Origin: Rhizobium sp. LC145
GTDB lineage: Bacteria; Pseudomonadota; Alphaproteobacteria; Rhizobiales; Rhizobiaceae
Reading direction: 5' to 3'
Length of the DNA: 64,000 nt
Assembly: GCF_001005825.1 (NCBI RefSeq)
Contig: NZ_LBHV01000008.1
Location: 312,501-376,500 of the forward strand
Part shown: one piece after another, positions 41,582 through 50,373 of the stretch
Position numbering within the stretch: the first letter of the stretch is position 1
How the letters are laid out: each line of letters starts with the position of its first letter
Position numbers and translations under genes: made by a program
Notes under the pieces: model-generated
The model's database searches: none
The model's input: only the letters and a program-made list of their open reading frames with translations
What the model was told of the DNA's origin: nothing

Positions 41582-42322
41582 ATGCGGAAATCTCTTCGTA
41601 TCATGTTTTTGTCGAGTTGCGTCGTTCTTCCTCTGGCCGCATCGGGCTTTGCCCAAGGCCTGTCGATCGGCGGAGAAAACGGCTTGAGCGTCGGGGTGGA
41701 TACCAGCGGCGGGCTCGGGGTCGATGCGTCCCTCGGCGGCTCCAACGGTGTCAATGCGAGCGCCGATGTGGGGGGGCGAGACAGCCTCGCGGATGTCGAT
41801 GCCTCGGTCGGCGGGCGGAATGGCGTCAACGCCGATGCGAATGTGGGTAGCCGCAGCGGCGGCGGCCTCGGCGCGACCGCCAATGCATCCGTGGGTGGTT
41901 CGAACGGCATCAATACCGGTGCCGATGTCGGTATCGGCGGACGTGACGGCGTGGATGCGGATGTCACCGCTTCCGTCGGCGGGCGCGACGGGATCAATGC
42001 AGGCGTCGGCCTGGGTATCGGTTCCGGCGGCATCGATGCGGATGTGGATATCGGCATCGGCGGTCCCGGTTCGGGTGGTCCGGGCAATGGCGGACCTGGC
42101 AACGGCGGACCGGGTAACGGTGGCCCCGGCAATGGCGGTCCCGGAGCCGGCGGACCGGGTGGAGGCTCCGGCCTGACCCCATCGCAGCGGCAGGCTTTCA
42201 ACGGCATGTCGCGGGCCGAGCAGCGCAGGCTTCTTTATCGCTGCGCCGATATAACGGCGAACGGCGGCGATGCGGCGCTGGTCAGCCTCTGCAGGATGCT
42301 GCGGACGACCGCATCCCGCTAA
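41582..42322 (+). CDS. Secreted glycine-rich tandem-repeat protein
   Basis: A 246-residue protein with a signal peptide (residues 1-24, ending SGFAQ). The mature part starts with Gly/Asn/Asp/Val-rich imperfect repeats: ASLGGSNGVNA at 49-59, ASVGGRNGVNA at 74-84, ASVGGSNGINT at 102-112 and ASVGGRDGINA at 130-140 (period 25-28), interleaved with ADVGGRDG-like pieces. Residues 160-196 are GGPGN-type pentapeptide repeats. The C-terminal 50 residues are non-repetitive and carry Cys221 and Cys237. The pattern suggests a parallel beta-solenoid or calcium-binding surface protein, but this is inference. ATG 41582 follows aggagg by nine bases. It stands alone between tRNA-Leu and the acyltransferase gene. 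Confidence 0.8.
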   Translation: MRKSLRIMFLSSCVVLPLAASGFAQGLSIGGENGLSVGVDTSGGLGVDASLGGSNGVNASADVGGRDSLADVDASVGGRNGVNADANVGSRSGGGLGATANASVGGSNGINTGADVGIGGRDGVDADVTASVGGRDGINAGVGLGIGSGGIDADVDIGIGGPGSGGPGNGGPGNGGPGNGGPGNGGPGAGGPGGGSGLTPSQRQAFNGMSRAEQRRLLYRCADITANGGDAALVSLCRMLRTTASR

Positions 42323-42363
42323 ATGATCGCGTCACGGGCTCGCCGCAAACAGGCGGGCCCGTG

Positions 42364-43650
42364 TCACTCCGCCCGGCCGGCCATCGAGAGGATCTTCTGG
42401 CGGAGCATTCGCGCCATGTTGCGCGTGTTGCGGTAGAGGTGAAGCTGGGCCGCCACCTGCCGCACGTCGCGGTCGCCGTTCTCGGCGAGCCCGATGACGA
42501 GGCTTCCCATCTCCTCGCGCTCCTCCCAGAAGCGGCTCATGATCGGGTGATCCGGCACGGCGCAGCTATCGGTGCGAACGATATTGGCGTCCTCGAGATG
42601 CCACTCGGTCAGCTTCATCATCAAGAGCTTGCCCGGAGAATAGCGGGCGAAATTCTCGTCATAGGCCGTCTTCCAGGTATAGGCCTCGCCGGCCATGAGG
42701 AAGACGATCAGGGATGCGATGGCGCGCCCCTCGAAATCGAGGGTGTGAATGCGCACCGCATCCACCTCGGCGAGATTGGTGATCGCCTCGCGGGCGAAGG
42801 CCGAGCGGTAGCGGTCGTTGATCAGTGCCGAGCGCTTGCGGCCCTTCCAGCCTCGGGCTTCCAGCGCCAGGAACTCTTCCATCCGCAGACGGACCTCTTC
42901 CGGCTGACGGGCCACGCTGTAGTCGAGCCTACCTTGCCGGCCGAGCTGGCGCCACAGGCGTCGCATCTCCCGTAGATGATGGGCGGAGACCGCCCGCTTG
43001 AGATAGGCTTCACCATCGAGGTCGCTTGCGAGCATCGGCCGGGTGAAGGCGTCGGTGAGCGTGATCGGCAGGTTCCGCCCGATCGCCACTGCCCTTGCGA
43101 GCTGGGCGAAACGGCCGTTCGGGCGGATATCCGGCATGACCAGCACGGAGGGCAGGCGCGCCTCGCGCCGGGCCAGCCCTTCCAGCAGGTTGTCGATGGT
43201 TTCAGCCGCGTCCTCGGCATCCACCAGCGGCGTGCCGAGCGGGCCGAACGGGTTGGCCCATACGCGGATGATCGAGGCGCCGACGGAAAAGCCCGGCCTT
43301 TCCACGGTGAACGGCATGAGCAGCCGCATGCGGCTCGCCGCGCCGCTCTCGTCGCGGATGAGCGCGAGCCGGACCTGCTTGTCTTCGACCCTCGGCATTG
43401 CGGGGACGAGCAGGCGGGCGCTGAAGAAGATGTTGGGCTCCATCGCGCGGTTGGAGAGGAATTCCAGCTCTTCCTGGAGATCGTAGCCGAACGCAGCCGG
43501 ATAGAGGCAGAGCTCGCGGCCCGACCGGCCGACCTGCATGCGGGCGTCGGCATCCGGACGCTCGGGTCGGAATGGCTGGCCGAGCGCCGGAAGGAGGGCG
43601 CTTCCATTTCTGTGGGGATCGCCGCCGGTCGGGATTTCAGCCATGGTCAT
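42364..43650 (-). CDS. FemAB/CelD-like GNAT acyltransferase
   Basis: A 428-residue protein whose C-terminal half (about 260-420) is a GNAT_6/CelD-BcsL-type acetyltransferase domain: IHTLDFEGRAIASLIVFL, AYTWKTAYDENFARYSPGKLLMM and the WHLEDANIVRTDSC segment. Members acylate or aminoacylate exopolysaccharides, peptidoglycan or cellulose. The ATG at 43650 overlaps the flippase stop by four bases (ATGA), so the two proteins almost certainly act together in making a surface polysaccharide. An ATG six bases later (43644) is an alternative. Confidence 0.85.
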   Translation of the reverse strand: MTMAEIPTGGDPHRNGSALLPALGQPFRPERPDADARMQVGRSGRELCLYPAAFGYDLQEELEFLSNRAMEPNIFFSARLLVPAMPRVEDKQVRLALIRDESGAASRMRLLMPFTVERPGFSVGASIIRVWANPFGPLGTPLVDAEDAAETIDNLLEGLARREARLPSVLVMPDIRPNGRFAQLARAVAIGRNLPITLTDAFTRPMLASDLDGEAYLKRAVSAHHLREMRRLWRQLGRQGRLDYSVARQPEEVRLRMEEFLALEARGWKGRKRSALINDRYRSAFAREAITNLAEVDAVRIHTLDFEGRAIASLIVFLMAGEAYTWKTAYDENFARYSPGKLLMMKLTEWHLEDANIVRTDSCAVPDHPIMSRFWEEREEMGSLVIGLAENGDRDVRQVAAQLHLYRNTRNMARMLRQKILSMAGRAE

Positions 43651-45059
43651 CTTGCCTTTGAGGGTGCGGCGGCGAGCGGCGCGGCAAAGGCGAAGAGCAC
43701 GATGCCAAGCGTCCGGCGGACCGCGATATGCAGAAGAACCGCCTCGATCATCATGGCCAGCGCGGTTGCCATTGCAGCGCCCGTGAGGCCGAAGCGGGGG
43801 ATGAGGGCGATGTTGAGGCCGATATTGATCGCGAGAATGGCCGCGTAGAGCGCCACGCAGAGTTTCTGCCGGTCGGCCATGCTCAGGAGAACCTCTCCGG
43901 GGCCGACCATCGCCTTGGCGAGGATGCCCGCAAACAATATGGCCATCAGGCCGTAGCCGGCGGTAAACGCCGGGCCGAAGAGCGACAGCAGCACCTCGCC
44001 CAGCGCCAGAACGACGAGCCCGACGCCGAGCGCCGGCCAGAAACTCCAGCGCGCCGCCTGGCTGGCGAAGGCCGCAAGCGAGGGCATGTCGCCCTCGGCG
44101 ATGATGGCTGAAAAACGCGGACCTACCGCGGCCTTGATGGCGAAGGAGACGAACTGCACCAGAACGATGGTCTTTGCCGCCGCGTAGTAGATCGCCACCT
44201 GGTCCGGGGGCAGGTAGAAACCCACGACCACCACGTCGGCATTGGTGAGCAGGAAGCCGATGCCGTCCACCATGAAGACGGGAAGCGAATAGCGGAACCA
44301 GGTGCCCGCCTCGATCTGCAGGCCTCCAGGGCCGTATTCCCGCCGCAGCCGTCTCCGCATGCGAAGGAATTGGGTGAGCGTCGTCACATAGGTGGCGGCG
44401 AGTGCGGCCTCCATGGCGGTGGCGGCGGTCTGTGGCGCCCCCATCCAGAGTGCCGCCAGCATGAAGGCGAGGATCAGCGCCGGCCGGATGAGATAGGTCG
44501 GGCTGAGCGCGGTGATCGTCCAGCCGCTCGCCCTCGCGGTGCCGTCCAGCACGTCGCCGAGCGCGATCATCGGCAGCGTGAAGAGCGCCAGGAAGACCGG
44601 CACCGTCCAATAGGCTTCGATCGTGTCGCCGAAGAAGCGCAGGAAGAGAAAACCGAGGAAGGCAAGCGTGGTTGCCGAAATCATCGCGAAGATGCGGACG
44701 CTGACATGGAGCCCGCGAATGGCGTCGAATTCGCCGCGCGCCTTGTGGTGCGGCAGGAAGCGGATGACCGATGTGTGGAAGCCGAGGCAGGAGAGATTGC
44801 CGGCGAGCACCACCAGAACCCAGACGAAGGCGAAGATGCCGTATTCGAACTCGCCCATCAGCCGGGCCAGCACGATCTGCGAGATGAAGGCGATCGCGGC
44901 GCTCAGGATGCGGATGACGAAGGCGGTCAGCGCGCGACGCTGGGCGCGGGCGTTTTCGCTGTCTTCGGCAAGCGTGGCGGCGAGCTTGCGGGCAAGCGGC
45001 AACAGCCGGGCACGCAGACCTGGCGGCAGCAATCTTTCCGCTGTCTCGATGACCGCCAT
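43647..45059 (-). CDS. Polysaccharide flippase (MOP superfamily, Wzx-like)
   Basis: A 470-residue membrane protein with about 12-14 hydrophobic helices, in the polysaccharide synthesis/flippase family of the MOP superfamily. The first membrane segment begins near residue 45 (LTAFVIRILSAAIAFISQIV) after a basic cytoplasmic tail. It should move lipid-linked sugar units across the inner membrane. The start is uncertain: ATG 45059 (MAVIETAERLL) is used, with no clear ribosome site; a TTG at 45095 would add 12 residues. It is coupled to the acyltransferase gene; no glycosyltransferase genes lie nearby. Confidence 0.87.
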   Translation of the reverse strand: MAVIETAERLLPPGLRARLLPLARKLAATLAEDSENARAQRRALTAFVIRILSAAIAFISQIVLARLMGEFEYGIFAFVWVLVVLAGNLSCLGFHTSVIRFLPHHKARGEFDAIRGLHVSVRIFAMISATTLAFLGFLFLRFFGDTIEAYWTVPVFLALFTLPMIALGDVLDGTARASGWTITALSPTYLIRPALILAFMLAALWMGAPQTAATAMEAALAATYVTTLTQFLRMRRRLRREYGPGGLQIEAGTWFRYSLPVFMVDGIGFLLTNADVVVVGFYLPPDQVAIYYAAAKTIVLVQFVSFAIKAAVGPRFSAIIAEGDMPSLAAFASQAARWSFWPALGVGLVVLALGEVLLSLFGPAFTAGYGLMAILFAGILAKAMVGPGEVLLSMADRQKLCVALYAAILAINIGLNIALIPRFGLTGAAMATALAMMIEAVLLHIAVRRTLGIVLFAFAAPLAAAPSKAR

Positions 45060-45172
45060 GATGGGCAACGCAAAACTCGAATACGCAAGGGACAATCGGA
45101 AGGAATTGTTGCCACGGCAGAGTTAAGAAAGGGTGTTGTGGCGCATCCGGAGTTTAGGAAACGAGCTCTTTC

Positions 45173-45203
45173 CAAAAGCAAAACGCCGCCCGTTGGGCGG
45201 CGT
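45173..45203 (-). terminator. Rho-independent terminator of secA
   Basis: Minus-strand stem acgccgccc / gggcggcgt (plus-strand arms 45183-45191 and 45195-45203, three-base loop), perfect over nine pairs, followed by tttgctttt. It lies 27 bases after the secA stop. Confidence 0.88.
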
Positions 45204-45229
45204 CGCATCGTCATGCCGGGCGATGAATC

Positions 45230-47944
45230 TCAGACCTGCTCGAAGGCCCCATGGCAATGCTTGTACTTCTTGCCGGAACCGCAGGGGCAGGGCTCGTTGC
45301 GGCCGACCTTGCCCCAGGTGGCGGGATCTTCCGGCGTCCGGTCCGGCGCCATGGCGAGGACATTCTGGCCGCCGAAGCCAGCCATTTCGTCCTCGCCTGT
45401 CGTCGGATCGAAGTGATGCGCCTCCATGACCTGCGGCGGCTCGGGCGAGGGCGGAGCCTCGCGCACCAGCTCGACGCGCATGATCTGCGCCGTCACCGCT
45501 TCGCGGAGGTTGGCGAGCAGGGCCTGGAAGAGTTCGAAGGCCTCCGCCTTGTATTCCTGCAGCGGGTCGCGCTGGGCATAGCCGCGGAAGCCGATGACGG
45601 AGCGCAGGTGGTCGAGATTGACGATATGCTCGCGCCACAGATGGTCGAGCGTCTGCAGCACGACCGAGCGCTCGACATAGGTCATGATCCCGGGACCGAA
45701 GCGCTCGCGCCGGTCGGCGGCTGCCTTTTCCACCGCCTCGGTGATGCGCTCGCGGATATCTTCCTCGCCGATGCCCTCTTCCTGCACCCAATCCTCGATC
45801 GGCAGATCGAGGTTGAGGAGGCGCTGGACATCTTCCCTGAGACCGACCGCATTCCACTGCTCGGCATAGGCGCGCTCGGGGATATGCTTGGTGACGAGAA
45901 CCTCGATCACCTCGCTGCGCATGTCCTCGATCGTTTCCGATACGTCCTCGGCATCCATCATCTCGATGCGCTGCTCGAAGATCACCTTGCGCTGGTCGTT
46001 GGTGACGTCGTCGTATTTCAAGAGGTTCTTGCGGATGTCGAAGTTGCGGGCCTCGACCTTCTTTTGCGCCCGTTCGAGCGCCTTGTTGATCCAGGGGTGG
46101 ACGATCGACTCGCCTTCCTTGAGACCGAGCTTCTGCAGCATGCCGTCCATGCGGTCGGAGCCGAAGATACGCATCAGGTCGTCCTGGAGCGACAGGTAGA
46201 ATTTCGAGCGGCCCGGATCGCCCTGGCGGCCGGAGCGGCCGCGCAGCTGGTTGTCGATGCGGCGGCTTTCGTGGCGTTCGGTGGCGATCACGTAGAGACC
46301 GCCGGCGGCAAGCGCCTTTTCCTTGAGGCTCTTCACCTCTTCGCGGATGGCGGCTTCCTTGGCGGTGCGTTCCGCCTCGTCCTCGATGCCTTCGAGATCA
46401 CGCTCGAGACGCATGTCGATATTGCCGCCGAGCTGGATGTCGGTACCGCGGCCGGCCATGTTGGTGGCGATGGTGACGGCACCCGGCACGCCGGCCTGGG
46501 AGACGATATAGGCTTCCTGCTCGTGATAGCGTGCGTTCAGCACCTGGAACTTGTCGAAGCCCGATTTGCGCAGCATATCGGCGAGCAGTTCCGATTTCTC
46601 GATGGATGTGGTGCCGACCAGCACCGGCTGGCCGCGCTCGTGCGCATCCTTGATCTCGGCGATGATCGCCTTGTACTTCTCGTCGAAGGTCCGATAGACC
46701 TCGTCGTCCTCGTCGATGCGCTGGATCGGCAGGTTGGTCGGCACTTCGACTACTTCCAGCCTGTAGATGTTGCTGAATTCCTCCGCTTCCGTCGAGGCCG
46801 TGCCGGTCATGCCGGCGAGCTTTTCGTACATGCGGAAATAGTTCTGGAAGGTGATCGAGGCGAGCGTCTGGTTCTCGGGCTGGATCTGCACCTTTTCCTT
46901 GGCTTCCAACGCCTGGTGCTGGCCTTCGGAATAGCGGCGGCCCGGCATCATGCGGCCGGTGAACTCGTCGATGATGACGATCTCGCCGTTGCGGACGATG
47001 TAGTCCTTGTCGCGGGTGAAGAGCTTGTGGGCCTTCAGCGCGTTGTTGATGTGGTGAACGATCGCGACGTTCTCGACGTCGTAGAGCGATTCGCCCTTCA
47101 GGAGCCCGGCCTGACGCAGCAGGTTTTCGAGCTTCTCCGTTCCCTCTTCCGAGAAGTTGGCGGAGCGCTGCTTTTCGTCGATCTCGTAGTCGGCTTCGTC
47201 CAGCATCGGAATGAAGGCGTCGATCGTATTGTAGAGATCGGAGCGGTCGTCGAGCGGGCCGGAAATGATGAGCGGCGTGCGCGCCTCGTCGACCAGGATG
47301 GAATCCACTTCGTCGACGATCGCGTAATTGTGGCCGCGCTGGACCATCTGCGACCGCTCGTACTTCATGTTGTCGCGAAGATAGTCGAAGCCGAGCTCGT
47401 TATTGGTCGCGTAGGTGATGTCGCAGGCATAGGCCGCGCGGCGCTCGTCGTCGTTGAGACCGTGGACGATGACGCCGGTGGTGAGCCCGAGGAAGCCGTA
47501 GAGCTTGCCCATCGTGCCGGCGTCGCGGCTGGCCAGATAGTCGTTGACGGTCACCACGTGAACGCCCTTGCCGGCGAGCGCGTTCAGGTAGACCGGAAGG
47601 GTAGCCACCAGGGTCTTGCCTTCACCCGTCTTCATTTCGGCAATGGAGCCTTCATGCAGGATCATGCCGCCGGTAAGCTGCACGTCGAAGGGACGCATTC
47701 CGAGAACGCGGCGCGAGGCTTCGCGCACCACGGCGAAGGCCGGTATCAGGATATCGTCGAGCGTCTTGCCCTCGGCCAGCAACTGCCGGAACTCGCCGGT
47801 CTGGGCTGCCAGCTGCTGATCGGTGAGAGCCTTCGTCTTCTCCTCGATGGCATTGATCGCATCGATCTTGGAGCGGTAGGAGCGGACGCGGCGATCATTC
47901 GCCGAACCAAACAATTTGCGGGCTATGCCGCCGAAGCTGACCAT
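45230..47944 (-). CDS. secA: Preprotein translocase subunit SecA
   Basis: ATP-driven motor of the Sec export pathway. The 904-residue protein has the Walker A segment MKTGEGKTLVA near residue 103, the VHVVTVNDYLA block, the DEVDSILVDEARTPLIISGP block (as DEVDSILVDEART), and motif VI around RRIDNQLRGRSGRQGDPG (as NQLRGRSGRQGDPG). The C-terminal zinc and SecB-binding tail CPCGSGKKYKHCH is intact. ATG 47944 has gagaaagga upstream. A 246-base spacer separates it from the divergent ppi gene. It carries a very long reading frame on the opposite strand that is a composition artefact. Confidence 0.98.
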   Translation of the reverse strand: MVSFGGIARKLFGSANDRRVRSYRSKIDAINAIEEKTKALTDQQLAAQTGEFRQLLAEGKTLDDILIPAFAVVREASRRVLGMRPFDVQLTGGMILHEGSIAEMKTGEGKTLVATLPVYLNALAGKGVHVVTVNDYLASRDAGTMGKLYGFLGLTTGVIVHGLNDDERRAAYACDITYATNNELGFDYLRDNMKYERSQMVQRGHNYAIVDEVDSILVDEARTPLIISGPLDDRSDLYNTIDAFIPMLDEADYEIDEKQRSANFSEEGTEKLENLLRQAGLLKGESLYDVENVAIVHHINNALKAHKLFTRDKDYIVRNGEIVIIDEFTGRMMPGRRYSEGQHQALEAKEKVQIQPENQTLASITFQNYFRMYEKLAGMTGTASTEAEEFSNIYRLEVVEVPTNLPIQRIDEDDEVYRTFDEKYKAIIAEIKDAHERGQPVLVGTTSIEKSELLADMLRKSGFDKFQVLNARYHEQEAYIVSQAGVPGAVTIATNMAGRGTDIQLGGNIDMRLERDLEGIEDEAERTAKEAAIREEVKSLKEKALAAGGLYVIATERHESRRIDNQLRGRSGRQGDPGRSKFYLSLQDDLMRIFGSDRMDGMLQKLGLKEGESIVHPWINKALERAQKKVEARNFDIRKNLLKYDDVTNDQRKVIFEQRIEMMDAEDVSETIEDMRSEVIEVLVTKHIPERAYAEQWNAVGLREDVQRLLNLDLPIEDWVQEEGIGEEDIRERITEAVEKAAADRRERFGPGIMTYVERSVVLQTLDHLWREHIVNLDHLRSVIGFRGYAQRDPLQEYKAEAFELFQALLANLREAVTAQIMRVELVREAPPSPEPPQVMEAHHFDPTTGEDEMAGFGGQNVLAMAPDRTPEDPATWGKVGRNEPCPCGSGKKYKHCHGAFEQV

Positions 47945-48190
47945 ACGAATGGTCCTTTCTCAAGATGTCTGCCTAAGACTCGCGGGCTTGCGGCATCACG
48001 GTTCTTTGTCCTCAAAACCCCGTGCGTGGCCCGGAAACTCTTCTGGACGCAAAGTTGCGTGACAGATAAGAGGGGGGTCGAATTATGTCAACGGTGACGG
48101 CTGATACACAATGGCCACAATCCGGTGTTTGTGAGGGTTTCCGGCCGGAATCGGGTATTCGATGCCGGCGTCTATCGAAAGGTTGAATCG

Positions 48191-49066
48191 ATGTTGCGCA
48201 ACAAATTTCTCGCAACGGCCGCGCTTGTCGTGGCAGTCTCGTTCCAGGCTCCGGTCTTCGCTCAGGAAGATGCGGTCGTTGCAAAGGTCGGCGATCTGGA
48301 GATCCGCCAGTCGGAGCTCGATCTTGCCGTGCAGAACCTCGATCCGCAGCTCCAGCAGTTGCCTGACGACCAGAAGCGCGTCGCCGCGCTGTCAGGTGCG
48401 ATCGACGTGAAGCTGCTCGCCAAGGGCGCCATCGACGAAGGCATGAAGGATACCGAGGACTTCAAGCAGCGCATGGCCTATATCGAGGCCCGCGAACTGC
48501 ACAATTCCTACTTCCGCAAGCATGTCGTGGATGCCGTGACGCCTGAAGAGGTCAAGGCCCGTTACGACAAGGAAGTCGCCGCCATGCCGAAGCAGGAGGA
48601 GGTGCATGCCCGCCATATCCTGGTGAAGACCGAGGATGAGGCGAAGGCGGTCATCGCCGAACTCGACGGCGGCAAGGATTTCGCGGAAGTCGCCAAGGAG
48701 AAATCCCAGGATTCCAACAAGGACGACGGCGGCGATCTCGGCTGGTTCACCAAGGGCCGCATGGTTCCCGAGTTCGAGGAAGCGGCCTTCACGCTGGAAA
48801 AGGGCGCCTATACCAAGACCCCGGTAAAGTCGCAGTTCGGCTTCCACGTCATCAAGCTCGAAGACCGCCGCGACGTGCAGCCGCCGGCGCTGGATCAGGT
48901 TCAGGACCAGGTCAAGCAGCTCGTGATGCGCGACAAGTACCTGGCTGTGATCGAGAAGGCCAAGGGCGAGGAGAAGGTCGAGATCGTCGACGAGGCGCTC
49001 CGCAAGGGCTACGAGGACGCCAACAAGGCGCCGGAAGCCGGCCAAGAGCCTGCGCCGCAGCAGTAA
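48191..49066 (+). CDS. Periplasmic parvulin-type peptidyl-prolyl isomerase
   Basis: A 291-residue PpiC/SurA-like isomerase. The signal peptide is residues 1-25 (ending PVFAQ), an N-terminal SurA_N-like helical region spans about 25-130, and the parvulin domain spans about 135-235 (VHARHILVKTEDEA, DGGDLGWFTKGRMVPEFEEAAF, QFGFHVIKLEDR). A C-terminal charged tail ends in EPAPQQ. It likely assists folding of exported proteins, fitting the nearby divergent secA. ATG 48191 is used; a longer reading from 48125 would mask the signal peptide. A terminator follows. Confidence 0.92.
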   Translation: MLRNKFLATAALVVAVSFQAPVFAQEDAVVAKVGDLEIRQSELDLAVQNLDPQLQQLPDDQKRVAALSGAIDVKLLAKGAIDEGMKDTEDFKQRMAYIEARELHNSYFRKHVVDAVTPEEVKARYDKEVAAMPKQEEVHARHILVKTEDEAKAVIAELDGGKDFAEVAKEKSQDSNKDDGGDLGWFTKGRMVPEFEEAAFTLEKGAYTKTPVKSQFGFHVIKLEDRRDVQPPALDQVQDQVKQLVMRDKYLAVIEKAKGEEKVEIVDEALRKGYEDANKAPEAGQEPAPQQ

Positions 49067-49077
49067 CATTCAGTTGA

Positions 49078-49101
49078 GGGCCCGGTTTTCCGGGCCCTTC
49101 C
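49078..49101 (+). terminator. Terminator after the peptidyl-prolyl isomerase gene
   Basis: Perfect 8-base stem gggcccgg (49078-49085) and ccgggccc (49090-49097) with a tttt loop, followed by ttcc, starting 11 bases after the stop codon. The weak T tail makes it a short intrinsic terminator. Confidence 0.75.
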
Positions 49102-49125
49102 ACGTTCAGCCCGGGTTGCTATCAG

Positions 49126-50367
49126 ATGTCCGTCTCCGTTTCCCCCCTTGCCCCGAAGTCCTATCCCGAGATGCCGGCGCTGCGCGGCGTTCGCATGGCG
49201 ACCGCCGCTGCCGGCATCAAATACAAGAACCGCACGGACGTGCTTTTGATGGTCTTCGACAAGCCGGCCTCGGTGGCCGGCGTCTTCACCCGTTCCAAGT
49301 GCCCTTCGGCGCCGGTGGATTTCTGCCGCGCCAATCTGTCGCATGGGGTGGCGCGCGCCGTGGTCGTCAATTCCGGTAATGCGAACGCCTTCACCGGCCT
49401 GAAGGGACGGGCAGCGACGGCGCTGACCGCGAAATCGGCCGCCGAGGCCGTCGGCTGTGCCGAGAACGAGATCTATCTCGCCTCGACCGGCGTCATCGGT
49501 GAGCCGCTCGATGCCTCCAAGTTCGCAGGCGTGCTGGGTGACATGAACACCTCGGCGACGGGCGATTTCTGGCAGGAAGCCGCCAAGGCCATCATGACTA
49601 CCGACACCTATCCGAAGGTCGCTACCCGCACCGCCGAGATCGGCGGCGTGAAGGTGACGATCAACGGCATCGCCAAGGGCGCCGGCATGATTGCTCCCGA
49701 CATGGCGACCATGCTCTCCTTCGTGGTGACGGATGCGGATATCGCATCGCCCGTGCTGCAATCCCTGCTGTCCGCCGGCGTGGAGCCGAGCTTCAATTCG
49801 ATGACCGTCGACAGCGACACGTCGACTTCCGACACGCTGATGCTGTTTGCGACTGGTGCCGCCGCCGCGGATGGCCAGAAGCGTATCGAGGACGCGGACG
49901 ATCCGGCGCTTGCCGGCTTCCGGGCGGCTCTTAACGATCTTCTGAAAGCGCTGGCAATCCAGGTTGCCCGGGACGGTGAAGGCGCGACGAAGATGCTGGA
50001 AATCACGGTGACCGGGGCCGAGAGCAATGCGGCGGCAAAGACCATCGCGCTGTCGATCGCCAATTCGCCCCTGGTCAAGACCGCCGCCGCCGGCGAAGAC
50101 GCCAATTGGGGCCGCATCGTCATGGCCGTCGGCAAGGCCGGCGAAGCCGCCGATCGCGACCGCCTGGCGATCTGGTTCGGCGATGTCCGCGTTGCCCTCA
50201 ACGGCGAGCGCGATCCGGACTATTCCGAGAACGCTGCGTCGGACGTCATGAAGAAGCAGGATATTCCGGTGAGGGTGGATCTCGGTCTTGGAAACGGCAC
50301 GGCAACCGTCTGGACCTGCGACCTCACGAAGGAATATGTCGCCATCAACGGCGATTACCGGAGCTGA
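49126..50367 (+). CDS. argJ: Bifunctional glutamate N-acetyltransferase/ornithine acetyltransferase
   Basis: Recycles the acetyl group in arginine synthesis and may also make N-acetylglutamate. The 413-residue precursor self-cleaves before a threonine. The site is visible as KGAGMIAPDMATML, with Thr195 as the new N-terminal nucleophile; NSGNANAFTG (about 82-91) and LASTGVIGEPL (about 118-128) are family motifs. The GNAT gene follows after 3-6 bases, so argJ-GNAT-mutT are likely one transcript. Confidence 0.97.
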   Translation: MSVSVSPLAPKSYPEMPALRGVRMATAAAGIKYKNRTDVLLMVFDKPASVAGVFTRSKCPSAPVDFCRANLSHGVARAVVVNSGNANAFTGLKGRAATALTAKSAAEAVGCAENEIYLASTGVIGEPLDASKFAGVLGDMNTSATGDFWQEAAKAIMTTDTYPKVATRTAEIGGVKVTINGIAKGAGMIAPDMATMLSFVVTDADIASPVLQSLLSAGVEPSFNSMTVDSDTSTSDTLMLFATGAAAADGQKRIEDADDPALAGFRAALNDLLKALAIQVARDGEGATKMLEITVTGAESNAAAKTIALSIANSPLVKTAAAGEDANWGRIVMAVGKAGEAADRDRLAIWFGDVRVALNGERDPDYSENAASDVMKKQDIPVRVDLGLGNGTATVWTCDLTKEYVAINGDYRS

Positions 50368-50373
50368 GGCGTG

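Noticed and set aside
42060..42170. Short tandem repeat in the glycine-rich gene considered as CRISPR-like
   Set aside because: The repeats are in-frame GGPGN codons with no spacers; there are no cas genes.
45251..48097. A 948-codon open reading frame on the plus strand opposite secA
   Set aside because: It is a composition shadow of secA: codon bias of the real gene keeps stop codons out of this frame. The translation shows His/Gly/Asp-rich nonsense with no domain, while secA on the other strand is complete with all motifs.
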